From assembly GCA_000499405.2 (NCBI GenBank), contig HG738137.1, positions 9,535,459 through 9,599,458 on the forward strand: a DNA stretch of 64,000 nt. Direction: 5' to 3'. Position 1 is the first letter of the stretch. The number at the start of each line of letters is the position of its first letter. Positions 24,053-36,185 of this stretch are shown here, piece after piece. The notes below the pieces were generated by a model. The model saw only the letters and a program-made list of their open reading frames with translations, made no database searches and was not told the DNA's origin. Origin of the DNA: Onchocerca volvulus. Taxonomy: Eukaryota > Nematoda > Chromadorea > Rhabditida > Onchocercidae. A program made the position numbers and the translations under genes.

Positions 24053-26052
24053 TTAATTCACAGGAGCACCATATGCATCCGGCATGCGTTCTATTGAAAA
24101 TCGATGTTGTCTGATATATAAAATAGGAACGCCCGGAATTTTACGAATCCGTCGTTTCAAATCCTTATCACAAGTGGCAACGATATAACATTTGTGCTAA
24201 AAAAAAAGAAAGAACAATGAGTATGAGATTAAGGAAATCCATATTTTTAACGGGAACAACTTTCATTTTCTTCTTAACAAGGAAAGTTTCAAGTTTCTAG
24301 GAAGTTGAGAAGTTATTCTAAAAAGTTAACTAGATGTTCGAGAAATTCCAAGAATTTCTTCCTAGAAGTTAGTGACTTAAATTTGAGAATCACTTAGCGT
24401 AGTGCGTGCCTGTAAGCATCGTAACAGCACGATAAACATGATTTTGGCGAGTTTCAGGAAAGGTATAATTTCATTCATGTTCGTTAAATTTATTAATTTG
24501 TCAGAGGGCTATAAGGCAAATAATATAAGGAGTCTGGTCTGCGCTTTCTTGAAGTCTGAGGAATATTTCCATCATTGAAATAAAAATTATTAAGCACACC
24601 TGCGTAACTCTTTGCACGATGCAGTCATCGGCATAAATTCCTTTATGAGAGCACGACAAACGTTTAAACCGATTATCCTTAATAATTTTGAGAGCAACTT
24701 TGCATCGCTGTCCAAGTTTTTCCAATTCACCCAACACGCAATCCGTTACATACGGTATTGCTGCAAATCAAAAACTATTGTGACTTAGAATTAATCAACC
24801 TTAACTTTCAGCGAAAAAATTAATTTGAAAAGATGTCATTTTATTCTGAAACTAACTTTTTGCATATAAGCAATCCATAAATCCTTGCATAATATCTATC
24901 CTATATTTAATGGAGAAATTGACAAAATTTGTGTCGATAATAACATGAAATGGTGGTCCAAGTTGGGTGTTGTACTTTAAGAACATTGCCGTTGATACTA
25001 GAGGCCTGAAAACTATGAGATAGAATAAGTAAATTAAAAAACTAAAGAATTAGAAATGAAAATTAAAAAAAGAAGAGGATAACAACATACGCTTCGGTAA
25101 TTTTCAATGCCTGTTTATCGTCTTTGTCTTTTTTCCTGATAACGCGGTCACTTTCTTTGCTGAAAACATGAAGATGGTAAATAATGGTGAATGGCTCAAT
25201 GATCATTTGATAATTTTGGATAACTAAAGGCAACCTCACAACTTAAAACTTTATTAAATCATTTTTCTTCACTATATTTCTTAATGTTGATAAGTTTGTG
25301 TATTGTCACGTGAATTACGGTATTAATAGTAGAACATCCAGTTTAACCCATACATAACTTTCAGTGGTTTAAAATGCTTGATTCAATCTCTTGCTGATTA
25401 ATATATCATGAGTAACTATATTTTTAATTTACATAATAATTACATATTATTGATTCAAACCACTTGATCTTCGATAGCTTAAATACTAGATTTTTCCCGA
25501 TTATCTTAAATATAAGTTAATATTCAATCATATTTTCGAATTGACAATCTATTGCCTCATCAAAAAAGTAGATGAAATAATCCCCTGTCCAGTTTCCTAG
25601 AATATGAAAATTAGCCCTCATAACGTATTTCGGTATAATGAATGATTAGATCTATGCTTGTACGCATTAATCATTATCCAAAAAGTGATTCATAAAATTG
25701 AACAAATTTTTTCCTGATACAAAACTAAATTTTTAAACAGATAAATAGACAAACATCCGAGAATCGGTTGGCTTGATCATTTTCGCCAACTTTGTGGCAA
25801 CTTTTTGAGTTTTCTTGAGTTTACCCTGAAATAATTCAGTGATATTTGCTGAACAGGCATGTAATAAGAAAAGTGTCTGAATGTCATGTAATAAATCAAT
25901 TCATTTCATTCTGGATAAAATAATTTATCTTACATTATAAAAGAAATTATAATATAAGATAAATTAATTATAATGCAAGATAATTTATAATGGAAGATAA
26001 TTTATTCTATCTAACAAATATTAATTAATTAATAATAGTGAATAATTACCAT
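24053..26052 (-). CDS. FCF1: FCF1/Utp24 PIN-domain endonuclease of the SSU processome
   Basis: FCF1 is the nucleolar PIN nuclease that cuts pre-rRNA around the 5' end of 18S (sites A1/A2). Six coding exons on the minus strand are 26052-26050 (the ATG only), 25825-25755, 25159-25091, 25005-24857, 24760-24600 and 24196-24053. They give 198 residues, the same as the human protein. The acidic PIN residues are present: Asp72 in [10 protein letters not shown], Glu in GELEKLGQ (109/111), Asp142-143 in YADDCIV and Asp161 in ATCDKD. The N-terminus [16 protein letters not shown] matches the basic family N-terminus, and the C-terminus ends RMPDAYGAP plus two residues. The start codon sits directly before a GT donor, and the next exon begins with Gly2. 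Exon 1 therefore has to be cis-spliced. Confidence 0.93.
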
Positions 26053-26615
26053 ATTCTCCCGCTCTATGCCGTGCCTCGAAGGTTTAGTTGATTATTCACT
26101 GTCCTGAAACCATACTTCGAAAGAGTGAAACATTTACTCAGTTAATGTATAATCAATCAAAGTATGCCAAACTTCCATGCTAACAATGGTCCCAACAACA
26201 ATTTCTAACGTACCGCAAGTCGTCCATTAAATTGTGAAATGATGCAGTATCAATCTTATTAAAAATTGTCGGGGGGGGGAGGAGGGGGGGGTGGTAAATA
26301 AGCAGTTCCGGATGGGGACTTAGGAGTAAGGCTGTTTAGGAAAAGACGATGAGGTCAAAGTTGAAGGTATTTCAATTAGAATTAGAAAGTGGAAGAAAAA
26401 AGGAGCATGGAACATTTCTATCCTCTTGTCAATTTTCGGCTAGGACCAAACTATGATCATCCACTTTAATTTTTTAAATAAACCGGAATGAGTGCTATTC
26501 ATTTTCTAAGTTGGCCTAAAAGGCATAACAAAATATAGTATTGCTAGAGGATATGCGAAATAGTAGTGTTGATTTGTTGTTGTCTCATAATATATGCTGC
26601 ATATTTTGTGCAGGA
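26053..26615. other. Divergent intergenic region with a G-run
   Basis: This 563-base gap separates the FCF1 start (minus) from the NDUFS4 start (plus), so it probably serves both as a shared promoter region. It contains the G-rich tract 26270-26294. The bases just before 26616 (TTTTGTGCAG then GA) look like a spliced-leader acceptor for NDUFS4. Confidence 0.6.
26270..26294 (+). repeat. Poly-G tract, potential G-quadruplex
   Basis: Runs of G interrupted by single A or T residues form at least four G-runs within 25 bases. This is striking in a strongly AT-rich background. Its position between two divergent starts makes a promoter G-quadruplex possible, but that is inference. Confidence 0.75.
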
Positions 26616-27938
26616 ATGCTATCTTCACGCACTATTATCTTATTGCGTGCTCGTGGAATTCGTTGCTTTGCGAATAGTACCGATAGTATTCACCATCCGG
26701 TTTCAACAGTAACCCAGAAATCAGTTGATGATATATTAGAACGACCACAAATACCAACAAAAATTAAAATTTCGGACGGAATGTCAAAAGTTTGTTAATT
26801 TCGAAGTCAACTTTAGAACTAGATCGATCTGGATATGAATACCATTTACAGGGAGCATATATATGGATGATTCAAATTACGAGATTTAGTTTTCTAGAAA
26901 TTGTAAATGATATCATTGATATACAAGAAGCAAACATTTGAATTTAAAAATTAGATTTTAAGTTACAATAATATTTTAGCAAGCAGTAGATCTTGCCGGT
27001 GTACCTAAGGATTTTTTACGCAGTCGTCGAGTGCGTATATATCGACCGGCACGTGAAGCTACTCAATCAGGTTGGGCGGGTACCAAAACATGGAAAATTG
27101 AGCTGGATAATCTGGAAAGATGGGAGAATCCATTGATTGGTTGGTCTAGCACGTAAGTTAAAAAAATTATTGTTCTTTTAGCATATGGACACTATAACAT
27201 TTATTTTTGACGGAGGTTTTTTCAGTTTCTTAAATACAGGGATCAAATTTTCTCTTAAATTTTTGGTTGCTCTCTAATTGATGATCTGACGGTTTTCTCC
27301 GTATTGCGAAATAGAGGTGTGGATTCAGATTGAAGCTTTTGGTCATCGAACTTGATTTTATATGTTCTCTGGCTTGCTATATTGAAATAAGGCCATAGAT
27401 TATTACTGCTTATGCTTAGGATTTGCTTAAAAGATTAACAAGTCTTAAATTTCAATGAAGTGAATTTTAGTTTTATATAAATCCGAAAAATTTTGATTGT
27501 GATATGAAAGTCAATGAATTATATAAAATAGTTTTTATCTCTAATCTGAACTATTACTAATATTTATATGGAAGATGTATTAAGTATGCAGTAATGAAGA
27601 ATAGTATAGTTTGAAATACTAAATCTCATTTCATTCTTCCTAGAACACCTGATGATTTTTTGTTCTATTTGGAACGGATTACATATCTTGGTAAGTCATA
27701 ATACATATAAATTGGATTATGATAAATATAGTAATTATTGTTTCTTGTTTGCAGGGGTGACCCATTAAGCAATATTTCTATGGCTCTGGATTTTGCTTCT
27801 AAGGAAGATGCTATTCGGTACTGTGAAACTAATAATTTGAATTATGAAGTGGTTGAACCAAATGAACGAATAATTAAGCCAAAAAGTTATGCAGAAAATT
27901 TTTCGTGGAATAAACGAACAAGAATTACAAATAAATAA
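26616..27938 (+). CDS. NDUFS4: NADH dehydrogenase (complex I) iron-sulfur protein 4
   Basis: This is the 18-kDa accessory subunit of mitochondrial complex I (C. elegans lpd-5 family). Three exons, 26616-26789, 26980-27152 and 27755-27938, give 176 residues, close to the human length. A basic, hydroxylated N-terminus (MLSSRTIILLRARGIRCF) looks like a mitochondrial presequence. Conserved blocks are RRVRIYRPAREATQSG, TKTWKIELDNLERWENPLIG, GDPLSN, ASKEDAIRYCE and the C-terminal KPKSYAENFSWNKRTRI. The ATG follows a GTGCAG acceptor by 2 bases. The 602-base second intron contains a possible cassette exon (27645-27690). The SSXT gene follows on the same strand 960 bases later. Confidence 0.96.
27645..27690 (+). 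other. Possible poison (NMD) cassette exon in NDUFS4
   Basis: A 46-base block is bounded by a good acceptor (TTCTTCCTAG) and a consensus donor (GTAAGT). Spliced between exons 2 and 3 it keeps an open frame for 16 codons. It then reads GGG TGA at the start of exon 3, giving an immediate stop. It encodes nothing that resembles NDUFS4. Use in transcripts is not shown by the sequence. Confidence 0.4.
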
Positions 27939-28897
27939 TATGCTTTTGATTTTCGATTTTCGAATGTGGTACGTAAATGTGGTACTGTGGTACCATAAAT
28001 CATTTGTAGATCAAATCAGATCAGATGGGTTGCATTATATCATTCTTTTTTCATCATATTTCATTTTTAGGTGTTTATGTTTATCACTTTCTGCTTTTCC
28101 TTAAGTGATAAAATTTTGGTTGATACATTTTTGGTAGTTAAATATTCTTTCAGTCTTGGCAGCGCATAAGTAGTCATGCGTTTGTATTATATTCTAAAGT
28201 ACAGTAATCTTTCGTCAAAGGATTATCAGTGCTTGAGCAGAAATGTTCATTGATTCCATTTAAGTATAGATTTTACTTCAGTATGGAAAGAAGAAATTCT
28301 AGGTTTAGCATATATTTTTAAGAAAATTCGATTTATACATTTGCTTCCAAAATATCCTTTATTAATAAAGTTTCTTCATGTATGATTTTTTATTTATATA
28401 CTTACTATGGTTATTAACCAGTTTGAAATTTATTGTTCCAGTTTGTAATTTGCCAACTTAGAGTAAGAAGAATGGGCTGAAGTAAATAATTAACAGTGGA
28501 TAGGACTATTTAGATGAAGACAGCTTTGTAAATTGAATTTAGGTAATTTTATTCATTATTAAGATTGCTTGGGTTCTCATATATTGTGGCCTAATTTTTT
28601 CGGGACTGTTAAATTTGCTATCTCCATCAGTACACTCATACGATATTTGTAAAAAACAGATTATGATCACTATTGATATTACATAGCTCCTGATCTCTTA
28701 AAAAATGCATTTATTCGTTGGAAAATATTTGAGATATGCCATCTTTTTAACAGCTTCAAAAATTAATTGAGAAAAAATTATAAAAAGTCTGGTTATCAAA
28801 AATCAGACTGTCGAAATGATGGTTCTAGACCTTTCATTATCCAAGCTAAAACGTTGCTCGCACAAATACAATTCAACGACTTTTCCATGTCGAAAGA
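27939..28897. other. Intergenic region
   Basis: This region lies between the NDUFS4 stop and the SSXT gene start on the same strand. It is AT-rich with no gene recognised. It should hold the NDUFS4 3' UTR and the SSXT promoter or outron. Confidence 0.5.
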
Positions 28898-29651
28898 ATG
28901 ACTGTAGGGAAAATGTCATTAACATTTGCGGGAAGCGCTCAAATGGGAGCAAAACCGGACAAAGCCACGATTCAGAAATTGCTGGATGAGAATGGTCAAT
29001 TGATTAAAGTTATCGTGCGATACCAGAGCATGGGAAGGTACATTTAAGGCTATTTTTTTTTTTTTTTTTCACATTCTCTTGTATAAATTTCCGATTCGTT
29101 GATAAATGAATGTAAAAATCAAAGGATAAATGTTTAATAAAGTTGTTGGTCAAACTTATGCAATATAGTAGTTTTCATCCAAGTTCATGCTTCTTGATCA
29201 TTGTAACTTACCATCAAATTAGATATTTATTGCGTTTCTTGAACCCATGCAAGTCATATTTCCCACATATTTTTCTATACTTAGATTGCTGAGAATAGAA
29301 ACTAAGGCAAAGTCACTAAAGAATTTATGTAAGATGCACTTTCGTTTCAGAGCAAATGATGCTCTTCAATACCAGCAACTTCTTCATCGAAATCTTGTCT
29401 ACCTCGCTTCATTAGCGGATGCTAATATCCAGCAAGAACTTGCACACCAGGTATCATCATTTCCATCATGTTTTTTAGATTTTTCCTGCAAAATTCTTTT
29501 ATATTTGAAGTTTTGCATCAGATAGCCTAGTTCTTTTCGTTTATTTTTTTTTTTTTCTTTTATATAGAACATGAAATGACTTTTGCAGAATGATAATATA
29601 AAAAGAGATGTTACGAGGCAGGATTTGAACCCAAATCAACAAAATAACTAG
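28898..29651 (+). CDS. Minimal SS18/SSXT-domain protein
   Basis: SS18 proteins are subunits of BAF (SWI/SNF) chromatin remodellers and bind through the N-terminal SNH/SSXT domain. Exons 28898-29037, 29351-29450 and 29589-29651 give about 100 residues. The SNH domain is clear: PDKATIQKLLDENGQLIKVI, RYQSMGRANDALQYQQLLHR, NLVYLASLADAN. The long Gln/Pro/Gly/Tyr-rich QPGY region of animal SS18 is absent. The last exon adds only a 20-residue polar tail. That exon has a strong TTTTGCAG acceptor, but other 3' exons cannot be excluded, and reading through the exon 2 donor would also stop soon. A second ATG at 28913 is a possible start. A 4-codon upstream ORF (28887-28901) overlaps the first ATG. Confidence 0.78.
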
Positions 29652-29697
29652 ACGAATTATTGATAGCCTTAGGATCATATTCAGCACTTGTGCATAT
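29612..29697 (-). pseudogene. tRNA-like degenerate sequence (Ser/Leu-like)
   Basis: On the minus strand GGTTCAAATCC (29631-29621) is a fair B box, followed by TGCC. About 40-60 bases upstream is CTAAGGCTATC, which resembles the D-arm end of a class II tRNA. The A box is poor and the acceptor stem does not pair, so I do not call a working tRNA. It overlaps the last exon of the SSXT gene on the other strand. Confidence 0.3.
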
Positions 29698-30806
29698 TCT
29701 TTTCGAGACTTTCAGTTTTGAAATTTGATGTGACAGGTTCGTTTGAAAAGGATTATTTTATCATACTATCTTTTGATCTGTTAATGGTTTTTATCAGTAA
29801 GATCAATTGAGAACCTCAATGTATTATTTTTGAACAAACTATGCATAATTTCGCATCAGCCGGATATAAACTTACAAAAATAAATTGTACTTTCACATTA
29901 AAAAAATCTGATTCACAAGTTTGAAATGATATACAATTAAGAAAAAGTCAAAAGCATGTAAAGACACAGAAACCATAGAAAAGATCACAACTTGAAATGA
30001 AGAAGCTGATTGCAGCATATGTAGCACCAAAGTGACACCGGGATGAATTAAATACTCGCATTATAAATACCGGATTTCTATTTGATATTTTAAAATTATC
30101 TGCAAAGATTTTGTTGACATAGTAAACATTATGTGAATGAAGTGAAAGTGAATATCAAATACAATTATAATATAAACTCAAATAATTATAGCAAATCAGA
30201 AAAAAAGAGAACTGTTTTCAGATATTAGGCTTACTTATTGTATCATCTTTATTACAGAAAAACACATAATTATAGAAATATTGCACAAATTCTAAAAACA
30301 GCAAATATTACATTTCGATATAAAAAATGATTGTTTTGTACCCGGTTCATTGCATAGATACATATAGGAAGAGATAAATAATAATGAAAAGTTACTACTT
30401 CAAATAATTTCCTATATACCAGAATCATTGAGTACTATAATTCAAGACAACGGAATCAGTGAGCTATCTGTGATTGTATAAAAACTTCACGAATTGTAAA
30501 TCTAGAACTTCATCGTAGATCATTTGTAGAACTAACGAAAAACCTCAACTAATATAGTATTCACTGGATGATCAATATCAATTGTTAGTTTATCGGACAA
30601 CATTTAAAATTGTTTAATTTGCATCAGCAGAACAACTAAAGTGGTAAAGTTTCGAATAAAGAAAATTAAAAGAATCAAAAAAAAACTTTGGAAAATATAA
30701 TTCTCAGTAATTCGTGAAGTAAAAGTGAGGTTCAATTGATGAATAAAACTTCAATATATATATTGAAATTCACCTTATATGTACATTTCCATTCAAATTA
30801 TAATTT
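29652..30806. other. Tail-to-tail intergenic region
   Basis: This lies between the SSXT stop (plus) and the PDP stop (minus). It is AT-rich, and no coding exon with SS18-like low-complexity composition was found here. Both 3' UTRs are expected here. Confidence 0.5.
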
Positions 30807-33642
30807 TCAAATTCTAGGTTGAATCTTTAAAGATTCAGGCAATTTCGGATCATGAAGATAGTTTTGGTCAAAATGTATAACAATAATAGTGATATCATCT
30901 CTATACCTACGCGTAACATCAGGTGGTAATTGTAACATTTCGATGAGTCGTAGATACTGAGCCGACACTTCTCCAGGACCACCCAAAGCATGTCGAAGTA
31001 AATGAGTAGCGCTATTTTCATCCAGTGGTTTTTTCCTTGTTCTATCCAGTCGTTGTTTTAAATCTTCATGAACCTGGAATGAAATTACTTTAGAAATAGT
31101 ACTATCCGAACTATATAATCTAACAACATGTATTATAAGGGTCGATTTTCTTCAATTTTGGAAGATGTGATTTTGAAAAATAAGAGTAGTCTGGAGAAAA
31201 ATGACTGAATTTAGCAAGTTCAACTTTCAAATAAAAAAATGAATAATATATGGGAGAGAATCTAAGCACCTGTGCCAACGTAGTTCCTGCAAAAGGTGTA
31301 TATGGAGTGAGAGTTTGCATACCCAAGGTATGATCAAATACCAGCCGCACCACTGTGTCGGGGTCAAGGCAATCCCAAAGACCATCCGTAGCAAGCACCA
31401 TAAAGTGATCATTAGGAGTCAGTTTATGATACAATACCTACAAAATAAATCTTGTTGACAGGAATCAGAAATATTTTAAAAAATAAGAGATGGAGTACAG
31501 AGTACGTTTCCTTGAACGTGAACTTCTAATTTTGTTTTAAAAACTATTTGAGAAAAATCATATTTTCTTAACATTATTTATTGCAAGTTATTACTTAAAT
31601 AAATTGCTTCTCACCACACGATAGACATCTATACACATAATACGAAGTCACACGACATGTGCTTACCTCTGGTAAACAACTAAGATACGGTGGTGTGTTC
31701 ATTCCATATGGTACAGAATGGTAATCAGTACCAAAAATTTTCTTTTGCAGCTCAGCTGACCATTTATATCTAACATCACCAAATGCTCTGAAAGGAAATA
31801 ATTCACCAAAAAGCCGACCACCGATTATAACATTATTCGTTTCACTAGGTGGATGAGCGTCTCGAATTCGTTGTACCTAAAAATGAAATATCTTGTGAGT
31901 GACTGAAAATGCATTTGGCGAAAATAAATCAAATTATCAAATAAAACTTACGTCAAATTATTCGACTATGATTACTTACAAGTCCAACTCCTATTTCCAA
32001 GCTTTTAAAATCACTATGTAATTTTACTTGCATGAAAATTTTAAATTTCCGAAGTTTTTTAGAAATTCCATCAAACAAATTCTCTTTGTCTCACAGATCT
32101 TTAAATTAAGACGAAAAACAGAAACAGGAAAACCACTTCATCAGCATTATCAACACAATGTGATTTCGAAAGAGGCATGGCTGAGATAACACCTCGGTTA
32201 TGTAATCCTAGCACCGCAGCACTGTCACCTACATTTGCCACATTCAAATTTACACCTCGAATATGAGCTATAGTTGCACATGAGCCTGCCATCACCATTC
32301 CAGCGTATTGCCTTTAATAATTTCGAAATTAAATTAAAATTTCCTATTCAGTTTTGAAATTTAAATTTATTTTACGAATTGTAAAACATTTCAAGCTTCA
32401 TTTCATTCAATCATTCAAGTCATTCAAGCTATTTCAAGCTTCATTTTCAAAAAAAAAAATTTAACGTATGAGCATACACAGTCATAACTATCTATTGCTG
32501 CTCTACCATCGATCGCATTTTATTTATGGAGCTACATGAAATCCAATCAAACTTCTTAACAAATCAAATATCACTTTTTTTCTTCAAAGATTTAAATTGA
32601 ACTCACTTCGATAGCTCACTGCGTTCTTCATTCAGTGCATTAGCCGACATATCGCTGTCACATGCATTAAAAGAGACTTCTAAAGCTTTCCTAACTGTTG
32701 TCATGGTCGAATCATCCACTACTTCCTTATGAAATTTTTTGACATTTTCCAAATGTTTTTCTCTAAAACATGACAGTATCCTTTAATCGAAATATTTTAG
32801 ATTTCAAAAATCCTAAATTACAGTGAGGACTAAAAAAAAAAACAAAATAAAAAACTTCAAAAGTTAAATGTTTTTCAAATTTGCATTTTACAATATCTAT
32901 TGCAAAAATTGGTAATTTTAAAAGTGGAAGAGAAATGGAGGAGAGGCGAAAAAAAGAATCAAATGAAGTTTTATACCTATATATTTCATCGAATAAATCA
33001 CCATTCGTAAAAAACCAATGTAATCTATCCCTGATAGGTAAATCAGTGATAACATGTTTTTTCAATATAGAAGCAGATATATAATCAAATAATCGTGTCG
33101 AAATATAACGACTACATGCACCACCACCATGCCCATCAAATACACCTGGAAAGACACTGTGATGGCATAAATTCTAAATTCAACGGTACACTAACTATAC
33201 ACTAAGAAGTCTTGCCTCTATTTATAAGTTGCAATTCATAAGGGCAATTTTCGATGGCCAAATGAACCTCTTTCATTTCTCAAAAAAAAAAAAACATTTA
33301 GTTCACTTTCTTAGTTGGTCTGGAATCAATAACATGCCTATCTTTACTCTTCTGATTTAATTTCTATTTTTTGCACTCAAGATTTAAAAAGATTTAAAAA
33401 AAGGGGAAAATAACGATGTTACCAAAAAGGAAGGCTTCGGATGAAAAGCATTTTGCAGCTGCATAATAATCCTCCGTAGGATGATTAGCAGGTAAATGTG
33501 CGATATCAATTCGAGCGATTGCTCCATCCGCAACTGTACAAGATTGTTCGCTTGATCGAAGTTGTGCATCAGTATAGGCTCGTGAAGCTCGCGTATGATG
33601 GCGCAATTGCCGCCAGACGTTGGGTTGAACTTTTTGCAACAT
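30807..33642 (-). CDS. pdp-1: Pyruvate dehydrogenase phosphatase catalytic subunit (PP2C family)
   Basis: This mitochondrial-matrix Mg/Mn-dependent phosphatase dephosphorylates and activates pyruvate dehydrogenase E1-alpha. Seven minus-strand exons are 33642-33423, 33145-32977, 32762-32607, 32311-32137, 31876-31667, 31437-31270 and 31073-30807, giving 454 residues. An Arg-rich N-terminus (MLQKVQPNVWRQLRHHTRAS) looks like a presequence. The PDP hallmark LPANHPTEDYYAAAKC precedes the PP2C metal motif GVFDGHGG (about 74-81). Further motifs are VANVGDSAAVLG, RAFGDVRYKW, LATDGLWD (about 325-332) and the metal-binding RYRDDITIIV (about 423-432). The order and spacing match PDP1 and not generic PP2C. 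An out-of-frame ATG lies about 25 bases upstream. The exon 4 donor GAA|GTGGTT was chosen because it preserves the alignment length. Confidence 0.94.
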
Positions 33643-36049
33643 TTCAATATTAACATAGCTTCATTGCTGACTAATATTTAAAATTTATAGTTCTTTTCTA
33701 TTTCTGAAATTAAATAAAATATCCAGTCATAAAAAATTAGAAAACTTGAATTACTTCAATTGAAGTATGTATTCTTCTTCTTATACTTGACAACAAGAAA
33801 TTATTTGAAGCAGAAAATGCGAGTGTAACAACAAACAACATTTCTAATCATTCTAAAAAAAAAAAAAAAGGAAAAGAATTTCTCATTTTTTTAAAAATCA
33901 AATTCATTAAAAAATAACAGAGACAGAAAGGTATTATTAACTATTACATTTATATTCAAAGAGAAAGAAAGATCAATTTCTTCATAGCATTTAGATTCAA
34001 TATCATTTTTCCTAGCTAGACGATTAAACAATATTACGTTTGAATGAAAAGAAAATAAAAAAGAGAAAAAATATGTTTATTTCCGCTTTCGAGACATAGA
34101 AAAAATAATGAAAAGTTAAGGAGAAGTCACTTCACAAAATGTACACCATGTGTTTTCGAATAATCCATCATCTTTAGCTGTTATTCATTTTATAATATCA
34201 TTCTTTTTCTGACAACTGATTATTCAGTGGAAAAAAAAATAAGAAAAAAAGAGAAAGAAAATGATATATTGATAAAATTTATCGACAAAACTTTTTTTTA
34301 AATAAAATTTGCTGAGAAGTTAAAAATTATGTAATCATTTTTAGTACATCGTCATGCGATGTCATTTTTGCTTTTTTGTGATGTTATTCTTAGTACACCG
34401 TTCGATAATGTCATGTGAACTTCGATTTTTTTGAAAAATTTTAAAAATGTACGAATAAAACATTCTATTGCAACATATTTTATGTTTTCAAATATAATTA
34501 AAATAATACATTCATGGTGCAGAGAAGCCATTATTTTTTTTTTTCGTTTGGAAATGGTTCTATATAGGCTAATAAAGTGTGAAGTACAATTACAAATTAT
34601 AAAATCTCGTCATAAAAATTAGATTGTTCAGCGAACGAAGGAATGAAAATGTGTTAAATTACCTTGAATAATAGAGTACAATAGATGATAAAAACCGACA
34701 TTACAAGATATCAATTTGATAAGCTACCAGGATCGAGAAAATCGAATAAAAAAAGAATTAGAGAAAATATAAGTCTAATCGCCAACCTATTCTCTCACGT
34801 ATATCCAAACAAAATGTCTAGATTAAAGATATAATTAATTAGGAGAGATTACCTCTTATATTTCATTCACATTCATTCACATGGAACTATTCATAGATAT
34901 ATACATAAACAATACTTAGAGAAAGGTAATTATGTAAGAGGTGAGTATTGAATCCACAACAACTGAATCCATAAGAATGAATTCACAGGAATGCATCGGA
35001 GTTGATATTTAACAGAATAGAAAAAAAGATTACGAAAAGGACAACTTATTCTCAACCATTGATTAATGTGTTATTTACTTAAAATAAAGTCTACCGAAAA
35101 CTTTATAAACATCATATTACATGACAAATTAATATTGATGATAAAGCTACTCCTACGGGAGATAAATGGTTACGGTGGAGGTCAATATTTAGAATAATTA
35201 AAATTTTTGCTAATTCAAAGTAAAAGTAACACTCAAAAGATTATTCTAATCTTAGCAAACTCAGAAAAAAAAGAGAGAAAAAGAAAAAATTCCTGAGAAA
35301 TTTAGCACACCAATCAATGGTTCATGAACTTTAGTTGTAAGCCAATCGGTTAAAGGCTGCTAGTGGAAATTAAATTTCATACGTGGAATTTAATACGGTC
35401 CGTGAATATTATGAAAAGTAGACTCCGTGAACTTTTCACATTTAATTAGTGCAGGTGAGTTAGTGATTAATTGGGATTATCTTTCTCATCCATAGCAATA
35501 TGAATGAGTTTTCTATACGGATTAACTCTACACTTGCAGAACTGATATGACATCTACTGCTTGCATCAAATGGCTAGATTCTAATCAATCTGTGAATATC
35601 ATCTTAACTTTTTGTCCATCCATAAGCTTTTTCTTCAATGATTTTTGTTATTATAGATTTTATTCCAGTTGATTCTTTTCCAATTTTTCCACAATTTCAC
35701 CTTTAAAATCATGACAAATCTCAACCAATCTTACATACATATGCATAAGCATTTCAGCTCAATCGTTACTTTCTGCTTTCCAACTCCTGAGAGGATTTTC
35801 AAAAAGCAGTAGTTGTTATTTACTTTACTAATAAATAAAGATTCCGCTTCTTTACGCTTGATTAGCTATTTTCAATTCTCTTTGTTTATTTTCAACTTCA
35901 AAGAAAATGGCTATTGCAGAATTTATGTTTAAACATTCATCTACATGAATATATGTTCAGGTAACAACGCTTGCCTAAATTGTCTTTTTTTGTTGAAGAA
36001 GTTACGATGACGTATGTCCTGACATTAACATTTATGTGCTTTATTTGTT

Positions 36050-36185
36050 CGTGCATAACTTTATATATGTATTCATATAATAATATATAATAACTTTATA
36101 TACATATAATAATATATAATAACTCATATAATAATATATAATAACTTACATATAATAACTTTATATATGTATTCGTATAATAAAG
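36050..36185. repeat. AT-rich tandem repeat
   Basis: Repeats of CATATAATAATATATAATAA with CTTTATATA spacers occur in about four irregular copies. This is low-complexity sequence without coding content. Confidence 0.8.

Noticed and set aside
29612..29697. Functional tRNA gene on the minus strand
   Set aside because: The B box is fair, but the A box is degenerate and the acceptor arms do not pair. It is kept only as a tRNA-like remnant.
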